In this document: piece after piece, positions 7,128 through 16,131 of the stretch | Layout: each line of letters starts with the position of its first letter | Numbering within the stretch: position 1 is the first letter of the stretch | The notes under the pieces: generated by a model | What the model saw: the letters and a program-made list of their open reading frames with translations, nothing else | Told to the model about the DNA's origin: nothing | Databases searched by the model: none | Program-made: the position numbers and the translations under genes | NCBI RefSeq assembly: GCF_024347635.1 | Contig: NZ_AP025510.1 | Location: 1,674,001-1,738,000, forward strand | Length of the DNA stretch: 64,000 nt | Direction: 5' to 3' | From: Vibrio tasmaniensis | Lineage (GTDB): Bacteria; Pseudomonadota; Gammaproteobacteria; Enterobacterales; Vibrionaceae

Positions 7128-9734
7128 TTAAGCCTCTAGTGCTTTTGCCACTTTCTCGAATAGGTCATTCGCTAGGTTGTCCATGTTCTTCAGAGTCTCA
7201 AGTTCTTTTTTGATTAGAGCTTGGCGTTCATCATCGTACTTACGGAACTTAAGTAGCGGGTCAATCAAACGTGAAGCCACTTGCGGGTTGCTGCTGTTCA
7301 GTTCACGTAGGATCTCGCCCGCAAACGCATAACCTTGTCCTGACTTGGCGTGGAATTGAACCGGGTTCATGTTTAAGAACGAACCTACCAAGTTACGAGT
7401 ACGGTTCGGGTTCTTCAAGCTGAACGCTTGGTGCGACATCGACGCTTTAATCACTTCAAGTGCATTAGAGCTTGGGTTTGAACCTTGCAATGCAAACCAC
7501 TTATCCATGACAAGACCATCGTGTTTCCACTTGTCGCTGTAATCCGCCATCAAGGTTTCACGACATGGTAGTTGCGCACTGTTCGCCGCGCCCATTGCAG
7601 CCATTGTATCTGTCATGTTGTTTGCTTGTTGGTACATAGCAACAACCAAGTCATTACCCTTTTCAGTATGCGCTAAGTAACTTAGACAAACTTTACGTAG
7701 AGTACGCTTGCCAATCGAATCGTGATCGATCGTGTATTCTGTTAATGCATGGCTGTGATAAACCGCTGCTAACTCGTCTTCAAGTTCTGCAGCTAGTGTT
7801 ACTTTCATTGAGTTAAGAACAGATGCGACCGCATCAATATCAACGCGCTCATACCAACCCGACACTTCGTTATGACTTGGAAGAGAAAGCATTTCTGCAA
7901 TAAACGCAGGTTCTAGTGAATCACTAAGCAGTACCCCGCGGAATGCATCAACAACAGAAGCAGAAAGTTCAAACTTTTGACCTTGTTGAACGTTATCTAC
8001 GTTACTACGGATGTATTTCGCTAGCAGCATTTGACCCGCATCCCAACGCGAAAATTCATTGCGAGCATTAACCATCAAGAAGATAAGTTCTTCATCTGAA
8101 TAGTCGTACTCCAGTTTCACTGGTGCAGAAAATTCACGCAGTAGCGATGGGATCGGTTGCTCTGAAACGTTTTCAAACACGAACGTTTGTACCGCTTCTT
8201 TCACATCAAGTACGTTGTGAACTGGCTTTCCGTTACATTGTAACTCAACAACTTCTCCAGCAGCTGTGTATAACTCGATATCAAAAGGAATATGCAGAGC
8301 TTGCTTTTCCGTTTGCTCATGAGTTGGAGCCGTTACTTGGCGAGTTGTTAACGTATACTCTTTTTTGTCTGCGTCGTAGTGACTTTCAACAGACAGCGTC
8401 GGCGTACCAGACTGGCTGTACCATAGACGGAACTGAGACAGGTCAACGCCTGACGCATCTTCCATTGCAGCAACGAAATCTTCACAAGTTGCAGCGGTAC
8501 CATCGTGACGTTCAAAGTAAAGCTTCATGCCTTTTTGGAAGCCGTCTTCACCCAACAATGTGTGGATCATTCGGATCACTTCGCTGCCCTTTTCGTACAC
8601 AGTCAATGTGTAGAAGTTATTCATTTCTATCACTTTTTCAGGACGAATTGGGTGAGACATTGGACTTGCATCTTCTGCGAATTGTGGACCGCGAATAATA
8701 CGAACATTGTTGATTCGGTTTACTGCGCGAGAACCAAGATCAGATGAGAACTCTTGGTCACGGAATACGGTTAAGCCTTCTTTCAAGCTTAACTGGAACC
8801 AATCGCGACATGTCACTCGGTTACCCGTCCAGTTATGGAAATATTCATGGCCAATTACCGCTTCAATACCTAGGTAATCTGTATCCGTTGCCGTTTGGTC
8901 GTTTGCTAAAACAAACTTAGAGTTGAATACGTTTAGACCTTTATTTTCCATCGCACCCATGTTGAAGAAATCAACGGCTACGATCATGTAGATGTCTAAG
9001 TCATATTCAAGATTGAAACGCTCTTCGTCCCACTTCATTGAGTTAATTAAAGAAACCATCGCGTGGTTCGCACGGTCTAAATTGCCTTTGTCGACAAAGA
9101 TTTCTAGATCAACTTTGCGGCCTGATTGAGTCGTGTAAGCGTCACGAAGTACATCAAAATCACCGGCAACAAGAGCAAACAAGTAAGCAGGTTTTGGATG
9201 TGGGTCTTGCCACTTGACCCAGTGACGACCGTTTTCAGCTTCGCCTTCATCTACACGGTTACCATTACTTAATAAGAATGGGTTTTCGGCTTTGTCTGCG
9301 ATCACGGTTGTGGTGAATTTCGCCAACACATCTGGGCGATCCATGTAGTAAGTAATACGACGGAAACCTTCAGCTTCACACTGAGTACAGAACGCACCAC
9401 CCGACTTATACAAACCTTCAAGAGCGCTGTTCCCTTCAGGGTTTACTTCCGTCACGATCGTGAGTGTGAAATCTTTCGGTAGCCCGCTCAGTGTCAGTTG
9501 AGTTTCAGATTGCTCAAATTGCTTCCACTCCTGACCCTCAACTAATACAGAAACCAACGTCAAACCTTCACCATCAAGTACTAAGGTCGAACTATCTTTC
9601 TCTTGCTTAACACTAGACACCGCCGTAATGATGGACGCTGAATCGTACAAATCGAAAGTAAGATCGATTTGAGAAATAGTGTGAGATGGTGATTGATAAT
9701 CTTTACGATACTTGGCTTGAGGTGTATGTGCCAT
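7128..9734 (-). CDS. pepN: Aminopeptidase N (M1 family)
   Basis: Zinc metallopeptidase that removes N-terminal residues from peptides in the cytoplasm during late protein turnover. It has 868 residues, normal for bacterial PepN. The exopeptidase motif GAMEN is at residues 260-264, and the zinc site is HEYFH (H296, E297, H300) with the third ligand E319 in KEGLT. The N-terminal beta domain, catalytic domain and long helical C-terminal domain are all present. The ATG has AAGGA upstream. It is a single-gene unit with its own terminator and is separated from the next upstream gene by another terminator. Confidence 0.97.
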   Translation of the reverse strand: MAHTPQAKYRKDYQSPSHTISQIDLTFDLYDSASIITAVSSVKQEKDSSTLVLDGEGLTLVSVLVEGQEWKQFEQSETQLTLSGLPKDFTLTIVTEVNPEGNSALEGLYKSGGAFCTQCEAEGFRRITYYMDRPDVLAKFTTTVIADKAENPFLLSNGNRVDEGEAENGRHWVKWQDPHPKPAYLFALVAGDFDVLRDAYTTQSGRKVDLEIFVDKGNLDRANHAMVSLINSMKWDEERFNLEYDLDIYMIVAVDFFNMGAMENKGLNVFNSKFVLANDQTATDTDYLGIEAVIGHEYFHNWTGNRVTCRDWFQLSLKEGLTVFRDQEFSSDLGSRAVNRINNVRIIRGPQFAEDASPMSHPIRPEKVIEMNNFYTLTVYEKGSEVIRMIHTLLGEDGFQKGMKLYFERHDGTAATCEDFVAAMEDASGVDLSQFRLWYSQSGTPTLSVESHYDADKKEYTLTTRQVTAPTHEQTEKQALHIPFDIELYTAAGEVVELQCNGKPVHNVLDVKEAVQTFVFENVSEQPIPSLLREFSAPVKLEYDYSDEELIFLMVNARNEFSRWDAGQMLLAKYIRSNVDNVQQGQKFELSASVVDAFRGVLLSDSLEPAFIAEMLSLPSHNEVSGWYERVDIDAVASVLNSMKVTLAAELEDELAAVYHSHALTEYTIDHDSIGKRTLRKVCLSYLAHTEKGNDLVVAMYQQANNMTDTMAAMGAANSAQLPCRETLMADYSDKWKHDGLVMDKWFALQGSNPSSNALEVIKASMSHQAFSLKNPNRTRNLVGSFLNMNPVQFHAKSGQGYAFAGEILRELNSSNPQVASRLIDPLLKFRKYDDERQALIKKELETLKNMDNLANDLFEKVAKALEA

Positions 9735-9821
9735 GACGGGTTCCTTTTGATCGTTATACGTAATTGTATTTTAACTGTATATATCTAAAGGTTGAGGGCG
9801 AAGAACACAAGAGGAATATTG

Positions 9822-9852
9822 AAAAAAGGAGGCATTGTAGTAAAAGGCCTCC
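9822..9852 (-). terminator. Terminator of the small exported protein gene
   Basis: On the minus strand, GGAGGC / GCCTCC pair across a 13-nt loop and are followed by six T. It lies between the 9953-10636 gene and pepN. Confidence 0.6.
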
Positions 9853-9952
9853 ATATTTTGCTATTTTATCAGTCAAATCAGAAAGGAACGGCTAATAAAT
9901 GAACTGTGAGCCATATTATCAACAAGCCTGACTTTGCACATCAAACTCGCGA

Positions 9953-10636
9953 TTATCGAATGCGATTGAGTACTGCAAACATGTCGCCTTCTTCACCTTG
10001 AAGCGTCAACACGTCACTGTTTAATGTATAACGAGTGCCGTGCTCGCCATTTTCATACAGAAGTACCAATTGATCGCCTTCGGTGTAATACACCCCACGA
10101 CGAACAACTTCACTCCCCACCTCATCGGAAACTCTGAACATAAATACAAAGTCAGGTTGAAGCACTAAATCCATTTTTTGAATGTTACTTGCCCGCAGGT
10201 CGCTTCCTGAAAGCTCAGCACTCGACCATATTCCAGCTAAGGCATTGGGCAAGGCCTTAGTGAACATAACACCGTTGAGGTTCAACATATTATGGTTACT
10301 GCTATAGGCATAAACTTGAGGTTCAGAGGTGTTTAAACCCAAAATAATGGTATCTTCATTGGCGTTATACAAGCCTTCCCAATGGTCGACACTGTAATCT
10401 TTCTTTTGAATATCGATGGAGAACGAGTAGTTTGAATCAAGGGTTAGCTTTATCGCTCTAAAATTTTCAGTACCTTGTTCAGGATCTGGGTTCATCAAAT
10501 ACCAATCACCAAGCAGCAGCGGAAGGTCAAAATGAGATAGATTGCTGTCACTTTTTGATTGCTGATCGCTCGAAGCGACCTCACTCCCAAAAGCAACAAA
10601 ACTTAAACAAGATAAAAATAGTAGAATCCATTTCAT
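9953..10636 (-). CDS. Hypothetical exported protein
   Basis: A 227-residue protein that I do not recognise. Residues 1-18 form a short signal peptide (MKWILLFLSCLSFVAFG), with probable cleavage before SEVASS. The Cys at position 10 is too early for a lipobox. The mature part has two similar halves around GDWYLMNP and GIWSSAEL, each followed by alternating beta-like stretches (LTLDSNYSFSI; LVLQPDFVFMF), suggesting a duplicated lipocalin-like or beta-sheet domain; this is inference. The frame runs on to 10732, but the ATG at 10636 has AGGGGG upstream and begins the signal peptide. It has its own promoter and terminator. Confidence 0.75.
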   Translation of the reverse strand: MKWILLFLSCLSFVAFGSEVASSDQQSKSDSNLSHFDLPLLLGDWYLMNPDPEQGTENFRAIKLTLDSNYSFSIDIQKKDYSVDHWEGLYNANEDTIILGLNTSEPQVYAYSSNHNMLNLNGVMFTKALPNALAGIWSSAELSGSDLRASNIQKMDLVLQPDFVFMFRVSDEVGSEVVRRGVYYTEGDQLVLLYENGEHGTRYTLNSDVLTLQGEEGDMFAVLNRIR

Positions 10637-10710
10637 ACACGCCCCCTCGTTTTCTTTAAGCTTAGGCACGTAATGAATAGAAAGCGAAAAAATTTGATCT
10701 AAGTCACTAA

Positions 10711-10740
10711 ATTTTAAGCGCGAAGTAAACAAATTGTAAA
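10711..10740 (-). promoter_or_regulatory. Promoter of the exported protein gene (TTTACA-18-TAAAAT)
   Basis: On the minus strand, TTTACA (10740-10735) and TAAAAT (10716-10711) are spaced 18 bp, giving a 5' leader of about 68 nt. The rest of 10637-10858 shows no gene. Confidence 0.45.
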
Positions 10741-10858
10741 TACGAAGTAACTGGGTGCATGATCGCTCACAAAATCGCCCTTTAAAAATGAGTGATTAAG
10801 AGTATACCCAAGCATAAATAGACGAGAAATGACCTCTATTTTTGTCAAATCGCAGATA

Positions 10859-10886
10859 CAAAAAAAGCGAGCCTAAGCTCGCTTTT
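10859..10886 (-). terminator. Intrinsic terminator of prc
   Basis: GCGAGC / GCTCGC stem (10867-10872, 10877-10882), extended by A/T pairs, with a CTAA loop and a T run on the minus strand; 35 bp beyond the prc stop. Confidence 0.85.
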
Positions 10887-10920
10887 AAAAACCGACACCT
10901 TTAACAAGGCACGTTAGCGT

Positions 10921-12915
10921 CTATTTCTTTATCATATCAAGCATGATAGCGACAGACTCATCAAGATAAGCATCTGGGGCTTCGTAGTCTTTAGGAATAT
11001 CATCCAACGTTTTAAATGCCTCTAACTTAGCGGCTTTTTGACGTTGATTGATACGCTCTAAACGAAGCACATCCCCATCATCGCTCTCTTGCTGACGTAC
11101 CTTTTCGTTCAAAGAAAGGTCGTTATCATCTTTATCAGCCTTATATTTTTCAATATCTTGCGCGATAAAGCCAAACTCCATGTCTGTTGCAATACGAGCT
11201 TGGTGTTGAGCGGTTAAAGCAGCAACTTGCTCACCGTTACGCTGTAACACTGAGTAGTTGGCTTTATCAATGCTATCCCAAGGCAGAGCATTATCTTCAA
11301 CACTTTCTCCTGTATCTGCTGGATCAATTGCCGTTGGGTAAGCAATATCAGGCACTACACCTTTGTTTTGCGTACTTCCGCCATTGATTCGGTAGAATTT
11401 CTGGATGGTGTATTGAACGTAGCCTAACTCTTTATCGAACAAATCATAAATATGATTCAAAGAGCGGTGTTGTTGCACCGTTCCTTTACCGAAAGAGTTT
11501 TCACCAAGGATGATTGCACGACCATAATCTTGCATCGCTGCAGCAAAGATCTCAGATGCTGAGGCACTGTAGCGATTGACCAACACCGTTAATGGACCTT
11601 GGTAACTAATTTCGCCATCAGTATCACTGTTCACTTTTACACGACCGTAGCTATCACGAACTTGAACAACGGGTCCCTCTTTGATAAACAAACCAGAGAG
11701 TTCAGTTGCTTCAGTGAGTGCACCACCACCGTTGTTTCGCAGATCAACAATAATACCTTCAACACCTTGCTCTTTAAGCTCAGTGATCAGTTTATCGGTA
11801 TCTTTAGATAGACCAACATAGAAACTTGGTACTTCGAGTACACCAATCTTCTTGCCATCTTTCTCGATAACTTCTGATTTAACAGCGCGGTCTTCTAAAC
11901 GAATCTTATCGCGTACAATTGTGACAACGTGACTTTTTGCATCTTTACCATCTGGCAAGATCTGTAGTTTAACTTTAGTCCCTTTCGGTCCTTTAATTAA
12001 TTGCACTACATCGTCTAAACGCCAGCCGATAACATCAACAATCTCTTCGCCATCTTGACCTACACCAACAATACGATCGCCATCACTCAATTGTTTGCTA
12101 TTTGACGCAGGGCCACCAGCAACGAGAGAGCGAATAACGGTGTAGTCGTCTGTCATTTGAAGTACAGCACCAATCCCTTCTAGAGATAGATTCATCTCCG
12201 ACTGGAATTGCTCTGCATTTCTTGGAGAAAGGTAACTGGTATGAGGGTCAACTTCTCGCGCGAATGCGTTCATGTAGATCTGGAAAGCATCTTCGTTGTG
12301 CGATTGCGTAATACGCTTCATCGCATTGTTGTAACGCTTTTCCAAAACTTCTTGAATCTCTGGCCACTCTTTACCTGTAAGTTTTAGATTCAACGCATCA
12401 TATTTAACGCGTTTTCTCCAAAGCTCATTTACTTCAGCGATATCTTTTGGCCATTCCGCTTCACTACGATTAAGCTCGATACTTTCATCAGTATCAAATT
12501 TAATCTCTGTATCTAGTAAAGACAGCGCATATTGGAAACGTTCAAAACGCTTCTGCATGGACAAATTATAAACATCGAATGCAATTTGGTTATTACCGGC
12601 TTTCAGCTGATCATCAATTTGTTTAGATGAAGTAGCGAAAGAATCAATATCCGCTTGAGTGAAGATATTACGATTATAATCCAGCATCTCTAAGTAACGA
12701 TTAAAGATAGCTTGAGAGAAATCATCGTTGAGATTGAAGTGTTTATAGTGGGAACGAGTAAATCGAGAAGTAACACGCTTACTAGCGGTTTCGTGTTGAA
12801 CCTCAGGAGCGAGTAGAGGTAAATCGTCCTGATTTAATTTGGCTTCAAGAGCCTGAGCTGAAGCTGCTAGCAAAAAGCCAGCAGCAATCAGTGTCAATTT
12901 TGAACGGCATTTCAT
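10921..12915 (-). CDS. prc: Tail-specific (carboxy-terminal processing) protease Prc
   Basis: Periplasmic S41 serine protease that trims or degrades proteins from their C-terminus, including cell-wall enzymes in enterobacteria. It has 664 residues. The signal peptide is residues 1-22 (cleavage after AQA). A PDZ domain lies around residues 240-330 with the substrate-binding GIGAVLQ. The catalytic triad equivalents sit at the same numbers as in E. coli: S452 in YSASASE, D463 in MQDYG and K477 in FGKGTVQ. It starts 17 bp after the proQ stop, so it is co-transcribed with proQ, as in E. coli. A strong terminator follows. Confidence 0.97.
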   Translation of the reverse strand: MKCRSKLTLIAAGFLLAASAQALEAKLNQDDLPLLAPEVQHETASKRVTSRFTRSHYKHFNLNDDFSQAIFNRYLEMLDYNRNIFTQADIDSFATSSKQIDDQLKAGNNQIAFDVYNLSMQKRFERFQYALSLLDTEIKFDTDESIELNRSEAEWPKDIAEVNELWRKRVKYDALNLKLTGKEWPEIQEVLEKRYNNAMKRITQSHNEDAFQIYMNAFAREVDPHTSYLSPRNAEQFQSEMNLSLEGIGAVLQMTDDYTVIRSLVAGGPASNSKQLSDGDRIVGVGQDGEEIVDVIGWRLDDVVQLIKGPKGTKVKLQILPDGKDAKSHVVTIVRDKIRLEDRAVKSEVIEKDGKKIGVLEVPSFYVGLSKDTDKLITELKEQGVEGIIVDLRNNGGGALTEATELSGLFIKEGPVVQVRDSYGRVKVNSDTDGEISYQGPLTVLVNRYSASASEIFAAAMQDYGRAIILGENSFGKGTVQQHRSLNHIYDLFDKELGYVQYTIQKFYRINGGSTQNKGVVPDIAYPTAIDPADTGESVEDNALPWDSIDKANYSVLQRNGEQVAALTAQHQARIATDMEFGFIAQDIEKYKADKDDNDLSLNEKVRQQESDDGDVLRLERINQRQKAAKLEAFKTLDDIPKDYEAPDAYLDESVAIMLDMIKK

Positions 12916-12932
12916 GCGTAGGAGTATCTCCT

Positions 12933-13556
12933 TTAAGCGCGCAAGTGCTCCGCTTTAACAACCATTTGTAGGCCGTTTGCTAACTGAACACGCACATCTT
13001 CCTTATTGATTTCAACAATGGTCGCAGCCATGTTTCCTGTACCCATGTTCACATTTACTTCTTTGCCAGTGATAAATTCATCAGCGTTCAAAGCACGTGT
13101 TTCTACAGGCTTTTCTACTTTCGGTGCTTTAGGCGCTTGACGACGAGGCTGTTGAGCTTTCTTCGCTTTAGCTTTCGCTTTGCCTTCGTCACGAGCTTTC
13201 TGTGCTTGTTCTTTACGACGAGCCTGAACTTTCGCTTTGCTTTCTGCAAGTGTCGCTTTAGCGTGCTCAACGTGCTCTTCTTCTAATGTGCCACAAACGT
13301 TACCGTCTAGGTCAACACGTTCTGCACCAGCTTTTACGCCGTGCAGGTAACGCCATGATGATGTGTACTGTCTTAACGCTGCACGAAGCTGAGTCTTACT
13401 TACTTTTTCGTCTTCATTTAGACGTTCAGCAAGATCTTGAAAAATACCAATTTTAAGTGGTTTCGCTTCACCTTCTAGAGTAAAGCATTTAGGGAAACAT
13501 TCAGCAACATATGCGATAACTTCTTTGCTGTTTTTTAACTTTTCAGTGTTTTCCAT
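12933..13556 (-). CDS. proQ: RNA chaperone ProQ
   Basis: A 207-residue FinO-family RNA-binding protein that stabilises sRNAs and mRNA 3' ends. The FinO domain covers about residues 5-120 ([30 protein letters not shown]). A lysine/alanine-rich linker (about 120-150) follows, then the C-terminal Tudor-like domain ending near [14 protein letters not shown]. The ATG has AGGA six bases upstream. The order msrC-proQ-prc is that of E. coli yebR-proQ-prc. A perfect TATAAT in the gap to msrC suggests its own promoter, and a small GCGG-AAAA-CCGC hairpin lies in the leader (13574-13585). Confidence 0.96.
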
Positions 13557-13610
13557 GTGGGTTCCTGGTTTTTGCGGTTTTCCGCGAGCATTAAGAAAAT
13601 ATTTTTACGT

Positions 13611-13616
13611 ATTATA
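13611..13616 (-). promoter_or_regulatory. Probable proQ promoter -10 element
   Basis: Perfect TATAAT on the minus strand, 55 bp before the proQ ATG and after the msrC stop. No good -35 is visible at 16-18 bp. Confidence 0.4.
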
Positions 13617-13653
13617 GAGAGATGCTTGGGAAAAACCACAGTAAGAGAATAAT

Positions 13654-14145
13654 TTATGCCTTGTTCGCGTGCGAATTAAGCAGCTTTTCCACTTCTGCCA
13701 TGAAAAATGTTAGTCCGTCCTCGTCAATTTGAGAAAAACGGCCAACATTTGGGCTATCGATATCAAGAACGCCCGCTATTTTTCCACCAATCGAAAATGG
13801 TATAACGATTTCTGAGTTACTTGCAGCGTCACAAGCGATGTGTCCTTCGAATTCATGAACATCATAAATGCGCTGAACTGTATTCGTCGCGACCGCAGTT
13901 CCACATACACCACGACCTACTGGAATTCGAACACAAGCTGGTTGACCTTGGAATGGGCCAAGCACAAGTTCGTCTTTTTCCTTAGCTTGGTCTTGCTTCA
14001 TTAAATAGAAACCAGCCCAATTTAATTCATCCAACTCCATGAATAATAATGAGCTGATATTAGCTAGATTAGCAGTTAGATCGGGTTCTGATTCAATTAA
14101 TGCGACGGCTTGTTTGGTTAAGCGTTGGTAATGTTCTATTTTCAT
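13654..14145 (-). CDS. msrC: Free methionine-(R)-sulfoxide reductase (GAF domain)
   Basis: Reduces free L-methionine-(R)-sulfoxide, a cytoplasmic repair step after oxidative stress. It is a single GAF domain of 163 residues, typical for the YebR/MsrC family. All three family cysteines are present: C71 (PACVRIP), C81 (GVCGTA) and C105 (HIACDAAS). GGAAG five bases before the ATG at 14145 fixes the start; the frame opens four codons earlier at a TTG. It is first in the msrC-proQ-prc cluster and divergent from the ABC exporter gene. Confidence 0.95.
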   Translation of the reverse strand: MKIEHYQRLTKQAVALIESEPDLTANLANISSLLFMELDELNWAGFYLMKQDQAKEKDELVLGPFQGQPACVRIPVGRGVCGTAVATNTVQRIYDVHEFEGHIACDAASNSEIVIPFSIGGKIAGVLDIDSPNVGRFSQIDEDGLTFFMAEVEKLLNSHANKA

Positions 14146-14234
14146 ATTAACTTCCAATTAAATTGAGACTTCCATTATCAAGAGAACGCAGTAAAATGCG
14201 GCCATCAAACTAAATAGGACTTATTCTCATTACA

Positions 14235-16031
14235 ATGACCAATTCAGAAGACACTATTAGCCGTTCTTGGTTAATAACTCAAGTAAAAAAACACAAGTCC
14301 AAATTACTGTTTGCTAACATTATTGCCATATTTGCAACTCTCATTAGTGTCCCTATCCCGTTGCTCATGCCATTAATGGTTGATGAAGTATTACTTGATA
14401 AGCCGGCTTCTGGCTTAGAGATGATGAACCATCTACTTCCAACATCGTTGCAGACACCAACTGGCTATATTGCACTGACTTTGCTGTTAGTCATAATCAT
14501 GCGTACTGTTAGCCAAGCGTTGAACATTCTACAAGGGCGTCAATTCACGCTTGTCTCAAAAACAATTACCTATCAAATGCGCAGCAAAATGATAGATAAG
14601 CTTGGCCGCATTAGTATTAGACAATACGAGACCAAAGGCAGCGGCGGTATTAATGCTCACCTGATAACAGACATAGAAACGATAGATAAGTTCATTGGCT
14701 CGACCCTTTCTAAATTTATCATCAGCTTCCTGACCGTGTTCGGTACCGCTATCGTGTTGCTATGGTTAGAGTGGCGTTTAGGACTGTTCATTTTACTGGT
14801 CAATCCTGTTGTGATTTATTTCTCCCGTAAACTAGGCAGCAGGGTCAAACACCTTAAAAAGTACGAGAACCAATCTTTCGAGCGCTTTCAGAACCGTTTG
14901 GTGGAAACCTTAGACGGTATTTATCAACTGCGTGCAGCAAATAAAGAGCGCATCTTTCTCGATGAACTTAAGGCTCAAGCAAACCAAGTAAGAATCGATG
15001 CAGATAAATACGCTTGGCAATCGGAAGCAGCTGGCCGAGTTTCGTTTCTGCTGTTCCTATTAGGTTTCGAGCTTTTCCGTGCCGTCGCGATGCTAATGGT
15101 GTTATTCAGTGACTTAACTATTGGTCAGATTTTCGCAGTCTTTGGCTACTTATGGTTTATGTTAGGCCCGGTTCAAGAGCTGCTAGGGATTCAATTCTCT
15201 TGGTATAGCGCGAAAGCAGCGCTGCAGCGCATCAACGACCTTCTTCAGTTAGAAGAAGAGAAGCGCCCTGTCAGTAAAGTGAACCCCTTTAATGAAGATC
15301 AAGAAGTGACAGTCGACATCGAAGACGTTACATTCTCTTACACATTAGAAAACACTGTTTTAAATAGGCTATCGCTGCACATTCCTGCAGGTAAGAAAGT
15401 CGCTTTGGTGGGTGCGAGTGGTGGTGGTAAATCTACGTTAATCCAGTTACTGATTGGTGTTTATCAAGCGGACTCTGGATGCATTCGTTATAACGGTGAA
15501 ACCACCGACGACATCAGTTTCGATGTAATACGCAGTCAAATTGCCGTTGTTTTACAACAACCTATACTTTTTAACGATACATTAAGGCATAATCTGACCC
15601 TTGGTGCTGAATACGATGAAATGTCGTTGTGGCGGGCACTTGAAGTCTCTCAAATGCAAGATGTCATCAAGCAACTGAGTCATGGTTTAGATACACAAAT
15701 TGGTAGGAATGGCGTTCGACTGTCTGGCGGGCAACGACAACGCTTAGCTATAGCCCGAATGGTGCTGAGCAATCCTAAGTTTGTTATTCTAGATGAAGCG
15801 ACATCAGCACTCGATACAGCAACAGAGTCAGCACTGCATAAAGCGCTGAGCGAGTTTTTGAAAGATCGCACAACTTTGATAGTGGCTCATCGATTATCAG
15901 CGGTGAAACAGGCCGATCTAATCTATGTTTTAGAAGATGGGCAAGTTACACAGACAGGAACACATGGTGAATTGGTTGAACAACAAGGATTATATCAAAC
16001 ACTCTATGGCAGTGTGCAATCGCACGCCTGA
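14235..16031 (+). CDS. ABC exporter, fused permease and ATPase
   Basis: A 598-residue type I ABC exporter half-transporter that probably homodimerises in the inner membrane; the substrate is unknown. The N-terminal membrane domain with about six helices spans residues 20-320. The nucleotide-binding domain shows Walker A GASGGGKST (about 393), signature LSGGQRQR (about 495), Walker B FVILDEATSALD (about 515) and the H-loop His in IVAHRLS (about 552), so it is catalytically complete. The only AGGA upstream is 16 bases from the ATG, an unusually long gap. In E. coli yebR and yebS are adjacent; here this gene lies between their homologues, which hints at an envelope role, but that is inference. 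Confidence 0.9.
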   Translation: MTNSEDTISRSWLITQVKKHKSKLLFANIIAIFATLISVPIPLLMPLMVDEVLLDKPASGLEMMNHLLPTSLQTPTGYIALTLLLVIIMRTVSQALNILQGRQFTLVSKTITYQMRSKMIDKLGRISIRQYETKGSGGINAHLITDIETIDKFIGSTLSKFIISFLTVFGTAIVLLWLEWRLGLFILLVNPVVIYFSRKLGSRVKHLKKYENQSFERFQNRLVETLDGIYQLRAANKERIFLDELKAQANQVRIDADKYAWQSEAAGRVSFLLFLLGFELFRAVAMLMVLFSDLTIGQIFAVFGYLWFMLGPVQELLGIQFSWYSAKAALQRINDLLQLEEEKRPVSKVNPFNEDQEVTVDIEDVTFSYTLENTVLNRLSLHIPAGKKVALVGASGGGKSTLIQLLIGVYQADSGCIRYNGETTDDISFDVIRSQIAVVLQQPILFNDTLRHNLTLGAEYDEMSLWRALEVSQMQDVIKQLSHGLDTQIGRNGVRLSGGQRQRLAIARMVLSNPKFVILDEATSALDTATESALHKALSEFLKDRTTLIVAHRLSAVKQADLIYVLEDGQVTQTGTHGELVEQQGLYQTLYGSVQSHA

Positions 16032-16037
16032 TGTTTA

Positions 16038-16083
16038 TTGTTCTAGAGACTTAAATCAGTGTTGTTCTAGGCATTTAAATCAG
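16038..16083 (+). repeat. Direct repeat pair upstream of letA (22 bp, 24-bp period)
   Basis: Two copies at 16038-16059 and 16062-16083 match at 19 of 22 positions, both starting TTGTTCTAG and ending TTAAATCAG. They lie in the 90-bp gap between the ABC exporter stop and letA. The end of copy 2 can also pair with CTGATT downstream. Confidence 0.8.
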
Positions 16084-16111
16084 GTTAAAAGTCTGATTAG
16101 TGTTTCAACTT

Positions 16112-16131
16112 GGGAGGTCGCGTGACCTCCC
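16112..16131 (+). promoter_or_regulatory. Hairpin over the letA ribosome site and start codon
   Basis: GGGAGGTC (16112-16119) and GACCTCCC (16124-16131) form a perfect 8-bp stem whose 4-nt loop GCGT contains the first two bases of the GTG start. The GGAGG Shine-Dalgarno is fully inside the stem, so translation should depend on opening it. Confidence 0.55.

Noticed and set aside
8123..8698. 191-codon plus-strand ORF opposite pepN
   Set aside because: Lies entirely antisense to the conserved catalytic part of pepN, with no ribosome site or recognisable domain.
9774..9790. Second LexA-like site upstream of pepN (CTGTATATATCTAAAG)
   Set aside because: Only one half-site fits; the second half lacks ACAG.
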